NCBI GenBank assembly: GCA_002373505.1
Contig: DFKE01000011.1
Coordinates: 48,692-112,691 of the forward strand
Source of the DNA: Bacteroidales bacterium UBA3653
GTDB lineage: Bacteria; Bacteroidota; Bacteroidia; Bacteroidales; Paludibacteraceae
Length of the DNA stretch: 64,000 nucleotides
Direction: 5' to 3'
The notes beneath the pieces are model-generated. The model made no database searches and was not told where the DNA came from. It saw only the letters and a list, made by a program, of their open reading frames with translations. A program made the position numbers and the translations under genes. Position 1 is the stretch's first letter. The number at the start of each line of letters is the position of its first letter. Positions 7,797-16,617 of this stretch are shown one piece after another.

Positions 7797-10325
7797 ATGA
7801 GAAAGATTTTCTTCTTAGTCGCTTTACTAAGCGCAAGTATCATGAGTTTTGCAGCCGGTGAAGTGAACTTCGCATTGACGTCAGAAGGTTCATCCGCCAG
7901 TGCCAGCACCGGTGATGCCGCATTGGCGATTGACGGCGACAACGGCAGCCGTTGGGAGAGTGCCCAAACCGATGCAGAATGGTTTCTGCTCGATTTAGGT
8001 CAAAGCCGCACCTTCAATTACATCAAGATCCTTTGGGAAGGCGCTTATGCCAAGAAATTCCAATTGTTGGCATCAACAGACGGTGAGAATTTCAACGTTA
8101 TCTACACCGAGAACAATCTCGATCATGCGGGCTGGCAGAAGATTTATCTTGAAGCACCTGTTACTGCTCAGTACATCAAGTATCAAGGCATCGAGCGTGC
8201 AACTCAATGGGGACAAAGTTTCTTTGAGTTTGAGGTGTATTATCTGAGCGAGGCTCCGAAGACCTACACGCAGATCACGGGTGTGTCGATTGCTGCTTCG
8301 TCCGGAGGATACAACGACGCCAACCGCGTATTGGACGGTAATGCAGGTACAGAGTGGCAAGGTTCGCCCAGCAACGGCACTCCGGATACCGATGAGGATC
8401 GTACTTTCGACGCATGGTTCGTAGTAGATCTTGGCGCTCTATACGATGTAGATAAAGTAGATATTCATTTCGAGGGCGCATGTGCGCAAGATTACCATAT
8501 TGATTTCTCGGAGGATAATAATACTTGGAAATTGGGCTATAATTTCGTTGGCAATCCCGGTGTCAATGGCCGTACGGATGAGGTAACGGAGTTGGCAAAT
8601 AACACGAAGGTTCGTTATGTGCGTTTTTGGAGCACGAAGGCTGCCACCCAATGGGGTATGAAGATCTTTGAGTTCCGCGTATATGGCGCAGAATGGGTAC
8701 CTGCATCCGATACTGAGAAACCGGTGATGGTAAGTGCCACGGTTGTAAGCAAGACATTTAAGAGCGTCGTGATTGCAGTAGAAGCAACGGACGACAACGG
8801 AATAGCTAAATACCATGTGGTAGAGAGCAGCAAGAGTATTGATGCACAGTTTGTTCCGACGGACGGCGAGATCACCATCACGGGCCTGAGCGAGAGTACC
8901 GCGTATAATTTCAATATCTATGCAATCGATGTAGTAGGCAAGGAGTCTGATGCTCCGATTGCTGTAGCTGTTACGACGAACGCTTTTGTGGCAGAGCCGC
9001 AAGAAGCATGTGCCGCTCCGACATGGCCGGCAGGTCAAGTACAAGCTATTTATAGCCCGACGTATAATGCGAACTGCAATTTCCAGGATTGGAGTAGCGG
9101 TACAACAGCTTCGGATACCGAGTATGGAAAGAAGTTCGTTCTTGTAGGAGGCGGCTACTTCGGTTTGGACGGTTTTGCACTGAACTGTCTCTTAATGGAG
9201 AAACTGCACGCAGATATCTGGATTGCAGACGATGCAACGCTTCGTTTGGTTCCTATTTACGGCGGTGCGGGTTTGAACACGGATGACACACACGGTAAGT
9301 TTGTGAACCTTGTAGGTGGTCAATGGAACAGCATCGATTTGGATCTGGCTGCTGATTATGCAGGATTGAATTTGTCAAGCATCTTCCAATTCAAGATTGA
9401 TAATGCTGCTAATCTGACATTCTGGTTAGGAAACCTGTATTTCTACCGTGCCGAGGCATTGGATGACGACGAGGCTCCGACGCATCTAGTAGGTGGCGTA
9501 ACGGCATTCTCTTATTTCTCGGTTACGTTAGCTGTTTCTGCAAATGATAACAGCGGTGTCGTTAATTATCGCGTACTGAACGGCGAAGAAGAAGTAGCGC
9601 ATAGCGGTGGCGCGTCGGGTGCAACGGTGAACATCACGGTTTCGAACCTGCAAGCAGATACCGAGTATAATTTCTCTGTAATAGCAGAGGATGCGAATGG
9701 TAATGCGGCAGAGCCGATTGCTGTACAAGCAACCACGATGGCGGCTCCGGCTCCGGCTGAGGCTCCGACCTACGAGGCAGATAAAGTACAGGGTGTATTC
9801 ACCGATATCTATACCGACCTGAGTATCGGCATTCAAGACTGGTATGCAGGACCGGCTATCGCTATCGGTGCTCTTTCTGAAAGCAGTCAGGCTATCTGTA
9901 TCACTCCGAATGCTACTCCGAGCAGCTGCTTCGGTTTGGCTTTCGCTCCGACCGACATCACCGGTTATACCGCGATGGAAATGGATGTATATCCGACGGC
10001 AGCAAATGCAGTATTGGATATCCAGGCAATCGGTGTAGGGACTGCTTCTACGACATTCAACCTTACCGCAAATCAATGGAACCATATCTCGCTCAATATA
10101 GCAGGCAATACGAAAAACAACTGCGAGCAGATAGGATTCTACAACTGCAATAACTTACAAGGTGTCACCTTCGTTCAGAACGTGCTGTTTGTAAACAAAA
10201 ACGATCAAGGCATTGATAATGCACAAGGGGACAAGGTACAATGTACCAAAGTTATCGAGAATGGTGTGCTTTATCTAATGCGCAATGGTGCGAAGTATAA
10301 TGTACAAGGCGTACGCGTTCAGTAA
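7797..10325 (+). CDS. Secreted discoidin/fibronectin glycan-binding protein
   Basis: The protein has 842 residues with a signal peptide (cleavage near SFAAG, residue 20). Modules by eye: discoidin (F5/8 type C) domains at about 20-150 and 155-300, each with the DGDNGSRWES- or LDGNAGTEWQ-type core and a W..K.FEF/VY end; a fibronectin III-like domain (305-400); a beta module (403-555, starting CAAPTWPAGQV); a second fibronectin III-like domain; and a second beta module (655-800, starting APTYEADKV). The last two match a module in the 2216-aa protein. The final 28 residues (NGVLYLMRNG, then YNVQG) form a short tail also found on two enzymes of this locus, probably a secretion or sorting tag. There is no catalytic signature. 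I infer a cell-surface glucan-binding protein under the same control as susC. Confidence 0.7.
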   Translation: MRKIFFLVALLSASIMSFAAGEVNFALTSEGSSASASTGDAALAIDGDNGSRWESAQTDAEWFLLDLGQSRTFNYIKILWEGAYAKKFQLLASTDGENFNVIYTENNLDHAGWQKIYLEAPVTAQYIKYQGIERATQWGQSFFEFEVYYLSEAPKTYTQITGVSIAASSGGYNDANRVLDGNAGTEWQGSPSNGTPDTDEDRTFDAWFVVDLGALYDVDKVDIHFEGACAQDYHIDFSEDNNTWKLGYNFVGNPGVNGRTDEVTELANNTKVRYVRFWSTKAATQWGMKIFEFRVYGAEWVPASDTEKPVMVSATVVSKTFKSVVIAVEATDDNGIAKYHVVESSKSIDAQFVPTDGEITITGLSESTAYNFNIYAIDVVGKESDAPIAVAVTTNAFVAEPQEACAAPTWPAGQVQAIYSPTYNANCNFQDWSSGTTASDTEYGKKFVLVGGGYFGLDGFALNCLLMEKLHADIWIADDATLRLVPIYGGAGLNTDDTHGKFVNLVGGQWNSIDLDLAADYAGLNLSSIFQFKIDNAANLTFWLGNLYFYRAEALDDDEAPTHLVGGVTAFSYFSVTLAVSANDNSGVVNYRVLNGEEEVAHSGGASGATVNITVSNLQADTEYNFSVIAEDANGNAAEPIAVQATTMAAPAPAEAPTYEADKVQGVFTDIYTDLSIGIQDWYAGPAIAIGALSESSQAICITPNATPSSCFGLAFAPTDITGYTAMEMDVYPTAANAVLDIQAIGVGTASTTFNLTANQWNHISLNIAGNTKNNCEQIGFYNCNNLQGVTFVQNVLFVNKNDQGIDNAQGDKVQCTKVIENGVLYLMRNGAKYNVQGVRVQ

Positions 10326-10358
10326 AAAGAAGTGATATCTACTTGCTAATCTATACGG

Positions 10359-10394
10359 ACAGGAGCCTTTCTTTCGGGACAGGCTCCTGTTTTT
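10359..10394 (+). terminator. Rho-independent terminator after the discoidin protein
   Basis: ACAGGAGCC (10359-10367) pairs perfectly with GGCTCCTGT (10382-10390), followed by TTTT. It separates the discoidin gene from the susC operon. Confidence 0.85.
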
Positions 10395-10408
10395 ATGGGT
10401 ACCATACA

Positions 10409-10500
10409 CGTACTTTTTTTGCATGTCATGAAAATGTTAAATCGCAATATATCAATTAAATAACGGTAAAAATAACGTACTTTTATGTCGTAGAACATAT
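10409..10500 (+). promoter_or_regulatory. Conserved upstream control region, copy 3 (susC operon)
   Basis: Block A (CGTACTTTTTTT from 10409, then GCATG) stands here outside any hairpin, directly after an unrelated GC-rich terminator, so its conservation is not explained by termination. Block B is GTACTTTTATGTCG from 10477, with TATGT and ACATA as a short inverted repeat. A to B is 67 bp and B to the -7 element is 55 bp, both identical to copy 1. Confidence 0.5.
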
Positions 10501-10508
10501 CTTAAAAC

Positions 10509-10539
10509 TTGCGTAATTCGTGAAAAAGCAGTACCTTTG
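10509..10539 (+). promoter_or_regulatory. Promoter of the susC-led glucan operon
   Basis: TTG at 10509-10511 and TACCTTTG at 10532-10539 are 20 nt apart. Transcription would start near 10546, so an upstream start for SusC at 10520 is excluded and the ATG at 10619 is supported. Confidence 0.75.
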
Positions 10540-10618
10540 CATCGGTTTTAACTTAGTTAACTTTAAATCGAGTCAACAATGCCGATTAGGTAAATCAATT
10601 ACAAACAACCCAAAATAC

Positions 10619-13600
10619 ATGAAGAAACGAATTTATTTGCTATCCCTCACGGTGATGATGACGCTGGGTATGTGGGCCCAGAGCCTGACCGTGACGGGTG
10701 TGGTGATGGCTCAAGACGAGCCGGATCCGGTAATTGGCGCAAATGTGATGGTGAAGGGCTCAACAACCGGTACTATTACCGATTTTGACGGCAACTTCTC
10801 CCTTCAGGCCAAGCCGGGCGATGTGTTACAAGTTAGTTTTATGGGTTACAAGACCCAGGAGGTAAAGGTGACGAACGCCGGTCCTATCCGCGTGACCCTT
10901 GTTTCTGACAACGTGCAGTTGCAGGAAGTAGTAGCGATCGGTTACGGTACGATGAAGAAGAGCGACTTAACAGGTGCTGTCACTTCTGTCAGTGCTGATC
11001 AGTTGCTCAAGGCTCCTGTAGCCGGTTTGGACCAAGCGTTGCAAGGTCGTGCAGCCGGTGTAACGGTCGTAAGTAATTCCGGTCAACCGGGGGAAGGAAC
11101 GACTATTCGTATTCGCGGTATGGGTTCTGCGCTTGCTGGTAATGACCCGTTGTATGTAGTGGATGGTGTGATTACGGGTGACATCAAGTTCCTCTCGCCG
11201 AGCGATATCAAATCGATGGAGATTCTGAAGGACGCTTCCGCTGCCGCTATTTACGGTAGCCGCGGTGCAAACGGTGTGATTCTGATTACCACCAAGAGCG
11301 GTGGAGACGGTAAAATTAACATCAGTTTCGATGCCTATTGGGGATTCCAGAACCGATGGAAGAAGATGGATGTACTGGGTAGCAAAGATTTCGCGGACAC
11401 GGAGATCCGTATCCAGGCAATGCGTAACGGTGCCGAGGAACTGGCATACTACCAGCAGAACGGCTTCCGCCCGTGGCTGAATATGTACAAACTCGGTAAT
11501 GCCGATATCACCAAGATTAGTGAATATTACCCGATCAATTTTAACTACGCAGCACAGGAGACCGACTGGCAGGACGAGGTGTTTAAAGCCAATGCATTCA
11601 TGCATAACTATAACCTCTCTTTCGATGGCGGTAGCGAGAGAGGACACTACGCACTCTCTGCTTCCTATTTCGGACAGGAGGGTACAATCGTAGGTAGCAA
11701 CTACAACCGTTTCACCCTGCGTCTGAACTCTGATTTCAAGGTTCGCGACTGGTTGAAGATAGGAGAGCATTTCTCGCTGGCTTCCACCTACGGGCGCAAC
11801 GCGATGAATAATAGTTCGTCCGCAGGTGCATCCATGATTTCTGCCGCTTTGGCTATGGCTCCGTGGGATCCTGTTTATTATCCGCAGGGTTCGGTCAACA
11901 AGAACGGCAAAGACATCAGCGGTTATTATTCTGCAGGTTCAAACTTCAAAAACGTTACGAACCCGTATCAGATGGCGTTTAACAGCGAGCCGAACAGCCG
12001 TAGCGAGCGCGCATTAGGCGATGTGTTCTTTGATATCACGCCCGTAAAGGGATTGACTATCCATGCAGCGATATCGGCAGATTATAGCGTAAGCCGTAAC
12101 CGTAATTTCGGATGGCCGAATATCTACACGAGTTACAATGCATCGGATAAGAACTTCATTAGTTCGAGTATGAGCCGCAGCCTCCAGTTATTGGAAGAAG
12201 CTACTGTGACATACGCCCGTGAGATAGGCAAGCATAACTTCTCTGTGATGGCCGGTCAGACCTGGTCGGAATATAACTACTACAGCATCGGCGGATCGGG
12301 TGCGCAGATTTTGAATCCGATTCCGAGTAACTGGTATCTGAGCCGTGCTACGGAGGATCAGACCTATGCTTCCGATGGTGTTAGCCGTACGCGTCGTCTG
12401 TCATTCCTCGGCCGTGCTTTCTATAGCTACGACAGCCGTTATATGGTTACGGTGAACTTCCGTGCAGACGCTTCGTCGCATTTTACGAAGAATCCTTGGG
12501 GCTTTTTCCCATCCGCAGCATTGGCATGGCGTTTGAGCGAGGAACCGTTTATGCGGGATCTGGACCTCGATTGGTTGGATAATATTAAGTTCCGTGTTGG
12601 TTATGGCCGAGTTGGTAATGAGGGCGCTGGTGCCAATGCGTTCCAATATACGATGGGCTCGTCTGTTAACGTCTTCTACGGCTATCCTCTCGGCCCGGAG
12701 CAGGATGCAGGTAATGCAACAGGCGGTGCGGCGGTACTGACTCTTATTGATGAAGATGGTAAATGGGAAACGAATGAACAATGGGATGCCGGTGTTGATT
12801 TCGCCTTCTGGAACGGAAAGCTAAGCGGTACGATCGATTATTTCCATCGTCTGACATTAGATGCACTCCTTTACGTGAACGCACCCGCGCAGGTAGGTAA
12901 CCGTTATCCGCTGGTAAGGAACGTAGGTAATATCCTCAACGAAGGTGTGGAAATCACGTTAGGACACGAGAACAAAGTAGGTGCCGTACATTACAGCATT
13001 GGCGCCAATGTCTCATTCCTGCATAACGAGTTGACGAAACTGAACGGCGGTTCTCCGCTTTGGAGCGACCGCACCAAAACCGATCAAGGTATGGCGCTGA
13101 ACTCTTTCTGGGGATACCAGTATGAAGGTATTTACCAGACCGACCAAGAGGCTCTGGATCAACTCTATTCTTTTGACGCAAGCACTATTGGCGTACACGC
13201 CGGTGACGCGCGTTATAAAGATGTCAACGGAGACGGCAAGTTGGACGAGAGTGATAAGATGGTGATTGGTAATCCCTTCCCGAAACTGACGTATGGTCTG
13301 AACTTCGGTATTGATTTCTATGGTGTGGATTTCCAATTGTTCTTCCAAGGAGCAGCAGGCAATAGTATCTACAATGCGCAACGCCAGATGTTAGAAGGCG
13401 ACGGAAGCGGTTACGCACTGGCTTCGTACATGAAGGATAATGTATGGGTAGGTTATACGGAAGTGGTACAAAATGCTATGATTGCCCGCGGAGTGAACCC
13501 GTTTGAGTTAGAGAACCGGAACGGTACGATTCCTAATCCGCTGGGTTCGCCGACCAATACGGAGAACTCCACCCGTTTTATCGAGGATGGCTCCTACCTG

Positions 13601-13810
13601 CGTCTGAAGAACCTGCAGATCGGTTATACCTTCCCGCTTAAGTGGACTCAGAAATTCCGTTGCAGCCGTCTGCGTCTCTATGCTACGGCATCCAACCTCT
13701 TTACGATAACCGGCTACAAGGGCTATGACCCCGAAGTGGGCGGAGGTGTGGATTACGGAAACTATCCGCAGAGCCGGACATTTACCTTTGGACTTAATGC
13801 AACATTCTAA
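10619..13810 (+). CDS. SusC/RagA-family TonB-dependent outer-membrane transporter
   Basis: The protein has 1063 residues and imports oligosaccharides across the outer membrane with TonB energy. The ATG at 10619 begins a clear signal peptide (MKKRIYLLSLTVMMTLGMWA). It is followed by the carboxypeptidase-regulatory-like domain (VIGANVMVKGSTTGTITDFD, about 35-110), the plug with the family motif (GYGTMKKSDLTGAV; RIRGMGS; DPLYVVDGVI; AIYGSRGANGVILITTK) and a long beta-barrel ending in aromatic RTFTFGLNATF. The susD gene follows after 17 nt with a strong GGAAAGGAG ribosome site. Surrounding enzymes point to beta-1,3-glucan oligosaccharides as substrate; that is inference from context. Confidence 0.95.
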   Translation: MKKRIYLLSLTVMMTLGMWAQSLTVTGVVMAQDEPDPVIGANVMVKGSTTGTITDFDGNFSLQAKPGDVLQVSFMGYKTQEVKVTNAGPIRVTLVSDNVQLQEVVAIGYGTMKKSDLTGAVTSVSADQLLKAPVAGLDQALQGRAAGVTVVSNSGQPGEGTTIRIRGMGSALAGNDPLYVVDGVITGDIKFLSPSDIKSMEILKDASAAAIYGSRGANGVILITTKSGGDGKINISFDAYWGFQNRWKKMDVLGSKDFADTEIRIQAMRNGAEELAYYQQNGFRPWLNMYKLGNADITKISEYYPINFNYAAQETDWQDEVFKANAFMHNYNLSFDGGSERGHYALSASYFGQEGTIVGSNYNRFTLRLNSDFKVRDWLKIGEHFSLASTYGRNAMNNSSSAGASMISAALAMAPWDPVYYPQGSVNKNGKDISGYYSAGSNFKNVTNPYQMAFNSEPNSRSERALGDVFFDITPVKGLTIHAAISADYSVSRNRNFGWPNIYTSYNASDKNFISSSMSRSLQLLEEATVTYAREIGKHNFSVMAGQTWSEYNYYSIGGSGAQILNPIPSNWYLSRATEDQTYASDGVSRTRRLSFLGRAFYSYDSRYMVTVNFRADASSHFTKNPWGFFPSAALAWRLSEEPFMRDLDLDWLDNIKFRVGYGRVGNEGAGANAFQYTMGSSVNVFYGYPLGPEQDAGNATGGAAVLTLIDEDGKWETNEQWDAGVDFAFWNGKLSGTIDYFHRLTLDALLYVNAPAQVGNRYPLVRNVGNILNEGVEITLGHENKVGAVHYSIGANVSFLHNELTKLNGGSPLWSDRTKTDQGMALNSFWGYQYEGIYQTDQEALDQLYSFDASTIGVHAGDARYKDVNGDGKLDESDKMVIGNPFPKLTYGLNFGIDFYGVDFQLFFQGAAGNSIYNAQRQMLEGDGSGYALASYMKDNVWVGYTEVVQNAMIARGVNPFELENRNGTIPNPLGSPTNTENSTRFIEDGSYLRLKNLQIGYTFPLKWTQKFRCSRLRLYATASNLFTITGYKGYDPEVGGGVDYGNYPQSRTFTFGLNATF

Positions 13811-13827
13811 CGGAAAGGAGAAAAGTT

Positions 13828-15459
13828 ATGAAACGAACAATAAAGAAAATAGCCCTTTGTGCATTGTCCTTTGCCACCTTGTCACTTTCCATGACGGGTT
13901 GTAAGGACTACCTGACGGAGATAGAGCCGGGTACGACACTATTGGAGGATTTCTATACCTCTACTGCTGCGGCGGTTCAGAACGTGACAGGATGTTATGT
14001 GCCTCTCATGTGGGAATATAACAACACCTACTTGAGCGAATGGTTCATAGGTGATATAGCATCCGATGATGCGCTCAAAGGAGGCGGGTCCACTACCGAT
14101 ATGGCAGACGCATATGATATTGAGAACTGGCGTACTACGGACCAAAATGCCTTGTTGCTCAATTTTTATCGTGCGCAATATCAAGGTATCGGTCGCTGCA
14201 ACCTGGCGCTTGAGTATATCGAGAAAATGGAAATCGGTATCGACGAAGATTTTACACCGGAGATGAAGAATCGTCTGCTGGGTGAGATCCACTATCTACG
14301 TGCCTACTATTATTTCCGTCTGGTACGTGTCTTTGCCGGCGTGCCGATGCCGCTGAAAGTGCTGCGTTCGTCGGACGAATGGGGAATGCCGCGTGCTTCG
14401 GTGGATGAGGTTTACGGTCAGATACTGAAAGACTTGGAGTTCGCGAATGCGAACCTCTGGCTGAAGAGCAAATACGCGGAGGCAGACATGGGCCGTGCTA
14501 CCAAAGGCGCCGCACAGGCGATGCTGATGAAAGTCAACCTCTATATGGCTTCATCCTACTGGCAGAAATACAACCTCTCCAAAACGGCTACGGAATGCTA
14601 TAAGGATGCTAAAGCATGGGGTGACTCAATCATCACTTCCGGCGAATATGACCTTTGTTCGAACTACGAGGACAACTTCACGGTAGCAGGCGAGAATGGT
14701 ATTGAGTCGGTATTCGAGATTCAGTATGCCGAAGTAGCATGGGGCGATTACGGTGAGGGATTCGGTTTTACTGCCGGTTCGTTCACCCAGATCCTGATGC
14801 GTTGCCGTAATTCCGAGATCGGCGGCGGTTGGGGTTTCGACCATCCTACGAAGAACCTGTATGATGAGTTCGAGGCCGGTGATCCGCGTCGCGACGTAGC
14901 TATCCTGATTCCGAGTACGGATATCGTAGCTACCTATCAGATGCAATCGGATGAGAATTATCTGGGCAATACTTGGGTTAATAACAAATATGGTATGTAC
15001 CGCGATCCGGAGGATGTAGGCGGCGGTTACGGAAAATGGAGTCTTCACGCTTCCCGCGGACCGCTTAATAACAAGCAGATCCGCTATGCCGATGTGCTGC
15101 TGATGTACGCGGAGGCTTGTCTCGGTATGGGCGATGCCGGTACTGCCAAGACCTATATAGACCAAGTGCGTGCGCGTGTAGGGCTTCCGGGAGTGGCAGC
15201 TGCAGATGATGCTACTTTGCGTCATGAGCGTCGTTGCGAATTAGCGATGGAAGGACATCGTTGGTTTGACCTCGTTCGCTGGCAAGGTGTAGACGGGAAC
15301 GGACTGAAGGAGCATATGGATGCATACAAAGCGCAAGAGAGCGAAGAAGTACGGCATCATATTCAAGAGTTCGTGAAGGGGAAACATGAGATTTTCCCCA
15401 TCCCGCAGGAAGAGCGGCAACTTAATCCGACACCAATGGATCAAAATCCAGGATATTAA
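13828..15459 (+). CDS. SusD/RagB-family surface glycan-capture lipoprotein
   Basis: The protein has 543 residues with a lipoprotein signal peptide ending SMTGC (lipid on Cys 25). SusD hallmarks are LRAYYYFRLVRVFAGVPM with its TPR-like helices, RYADVLLMYAEACLGMG, and the C-terminal block ELAMEGHRWFDLVRWQG followed by IPQEERQLNPTPMDQNPGY. It forms the lid on the SusC barrel and binds the incoming glycan. Expected ligand is beta-1,3-glucan from the neighbouring enzymes. Translationally close to susC. Confidence 0.95.
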   Translation: MKRTIKKIALCALSFATLSLSMTGCKDYLTEIEPGTTLLEDFYTSTAAAVQNVTGCYVPLMWEYNNTYLSEWFIGDIASDDALKGGGSTTDMADAYDIENWRTTDQNALLLNFYRAQYQGIGRCNLALEYIEKMEIGIDEDFTPEMKNRLLGEIHYLRAYYYFRLVRVFAGVPMPLKVLRSSDEWGMPRASVDEVYGQILKDLEFANANLWLKSKYAEADMGRATKGAAQAMLMKVNLYMASSYWQKYNLSKTATECYKDAKAWGDSIITSGEYDLCSNYEDNFTVAGENGIESVFEIQYAEVAWGDYGEGFGFTAGSFTQILMRCRNSEIGGGWGFDHPTKNLYDEFEAGDPRRDVAILIPSTDIVATYQMQSDENYLGNTWVNNKYGMYRDPEDVGGGYGKWSLHASRGPLNNKQIRYADVLLMYAEACLGMGDAGTAKTYIDQVRARVGLPGVAAADDATLRHERRCELAMEGHRWFDLVRWQGVDGNGLKEHMDAYKAQESEEVRHHIQEFVKGKHEIFPIPQEERQLNPTPMDQNPGY

Positions 15460-15472
15460 TACAAACTAAAAA

Positions 15473-15517
15473 ATAGATATACTAGATAAGCTAGAATAAC
15501 TAGTTCAACTAGGATAA
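15473..15517 (+). repeat. Tandem array, five 9-bp units (CTAGnnnAA-like)
   Basis: Units read ATAGATATA, CTAGATAAG, CTAGAATAA, CTAGTTCAA, CTAGGATAA with exact 9-bp period. The array fills most of the spacer between the susD-like gene and the next lipoprotein gene. It belongs to the short-word array class seen at many gene junctions here. Confidence 0.75.
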
Positions 15518-15556
15518 ACAAATCTTTTTAATTAACTTTTTAAAACAACAAAACTT

Positions 15557-16552
15557 ATGAAAGCAAACAAAATTTTTGCAGTAGCGCTGGCAGCGCTGAC
15601 ATTGGTTGGTTTCAATGCATGTAAACCGGGCCAGCAAGACGGAGGTTCTGACAATCCGGATCAACCGGGTCAGGAAGCAACTTTAGCCTTGGATAAAACT
15701 TCTATCTCGCTGGAGGTAGAAGGCGAGGAGACCATTACTGCCACTATCGAGGTTTCGTTCGAGAGTTCGGATCCGACAGTAGCTTCTGTTACTCCGGCCA
15801 ACGACGGCAAGAGCGCTAAAGTAACAGCTCTCAAAGAGGGTAGCGCAGTGATTACCGCTAAATCCAAGGGCGGTCAAGTGAAAACTTGTGTCGTAGCCGT
15901 TAAGAAAAAAGGTGGTGACCAGCCTCAAGGCGGTGCTCAACTGAAGGGTAGCCAAGTTTGGCCGGTTTATCTGGACGGACCGACAGCAGAGGCCAATGCA
16001 TCTAAAATCGTCTTTTCATTTGCGCCTGACGATGTTGAAAAATTCCTTTATAACTGGAATGTAGAAGGTAATCCTAATTTGCTGACCTATTCTGAAGGGA
16101 CTCCAAGTGGCATGAATTTTCATGGCAATACTGAAGGGTATCTCGCATGGATTGTAGGTGCTTATGGTTGGGCTGGAGCTGGTTTCAATATTCAATCGCA
16201 GGCCGGTATTGAAGCAGCAGAAGCTTTACGTACTGCTATTATCGCAAATCCGGACGACTATTTCTTGCACCTGGCTATGAAATCGACCGACAACTTTGCG
16301 CACTGTTTCTATTTCCTTGATAATGAGGCTACGAAATTTGTCATTGGAAATCATTCTGTTTATGACGGAGCAGTGTACCAGGATTTTGTTCGTGACGGAG
16401 CATGGCATGAATTTGATATTCCGTTGTCCAGCTATGCAGCAGGATTGGCAAACAAGCAAATTGCAAGTTCTTTGAATGTGTTTGTCTTGTTGTCGGAGGG
16501 AACTGCAGGTGCTCAGATGAACCTTGATGCTGTTTATTTCTATAAGAAATAA
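15557..16552 (+). CDS. Surface glycan-binding lipoprotein with BIG2 domain
   Basis: The protein has 331 residues with a lipoprotein signal (LVGFNAC, Cys 22), a Gly/Asp/Gln-rich linker, one bacterial Ig-like (BIG2) domain (about 40-115, with SSDPTVASVTP and ITAKSKGGQ) and a C-terminal beta-sandwich (about 130-331, ending LDAVYFYKK). Its position directly after susD is that of SusE/SusF-type surface glycan-binding proteins. A second protein of the same plan (20291-21268) ends in a similar FCYKK, suggesting a distant pair. No catalytic residues are apparent. Role inferred: holding beta-glucan at the surface for the SusC/D complex. Confidence 0.75.
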   Translation: MKANKIFAVALAALTLVGFNACKPGQQDGGSDNPDQPGQEATLALDKTSISLEVEGEETITATIEVSFESSDPTVASVTPANDGKSAKVTALKEGSAVITAKSKGGQVKTCVVAVKKKGGDQPQGGAQLKGSQVWPVYLDGPTAEANASKIVFSFAPDDVEKFLYNWNVEGNPNLLTYSEGTPSGMNFHGNTEGYLAWIVGAYGWAGAGFNIQSQAGIEAAEALRTAIIANPDDYFLHLAMKSTDNFAHCFYFLDNEATKFVIGNHSVYDGAVYQDFVRDGAWHEFDIPLSSYAAGLANKQIASSLNVFVLLSEGTAGAQMNLDAVYFYKK

Positions 16553-16571
16553 TATCTGACAGTCAATTTAG

Positions 16572-16597
16572 CTATAGGGGATTGGTTTCCCCTATAG
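16572..16597 (+). promoter_or_regulatory. Intra-operon hairpin between lipoprotein and first GH16 gene
   Basis: CTATAGGGG (16572-16580) and CCCCTATAG (16589-16597) form a perfect 9-bp stem with an 8-nt loop, 19 nt after the stop codon and 20 nt before the next ATG. Only TTT follows, so it is a weak terminator at best. It may lower transcription of the distal enzymes or protect the 3' end of the susCD-lipoprotein message. Confidence 0.5.
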
Positions 16598-16617
16598 TTT
16601 CTAATAATAAAAATAAT

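Noticed and set aside
10520..10618. N-terminal extension of the SusC frame
   Set aside because: It contains the -7 promoter element and would place 33 residues before a clear signal peptide.
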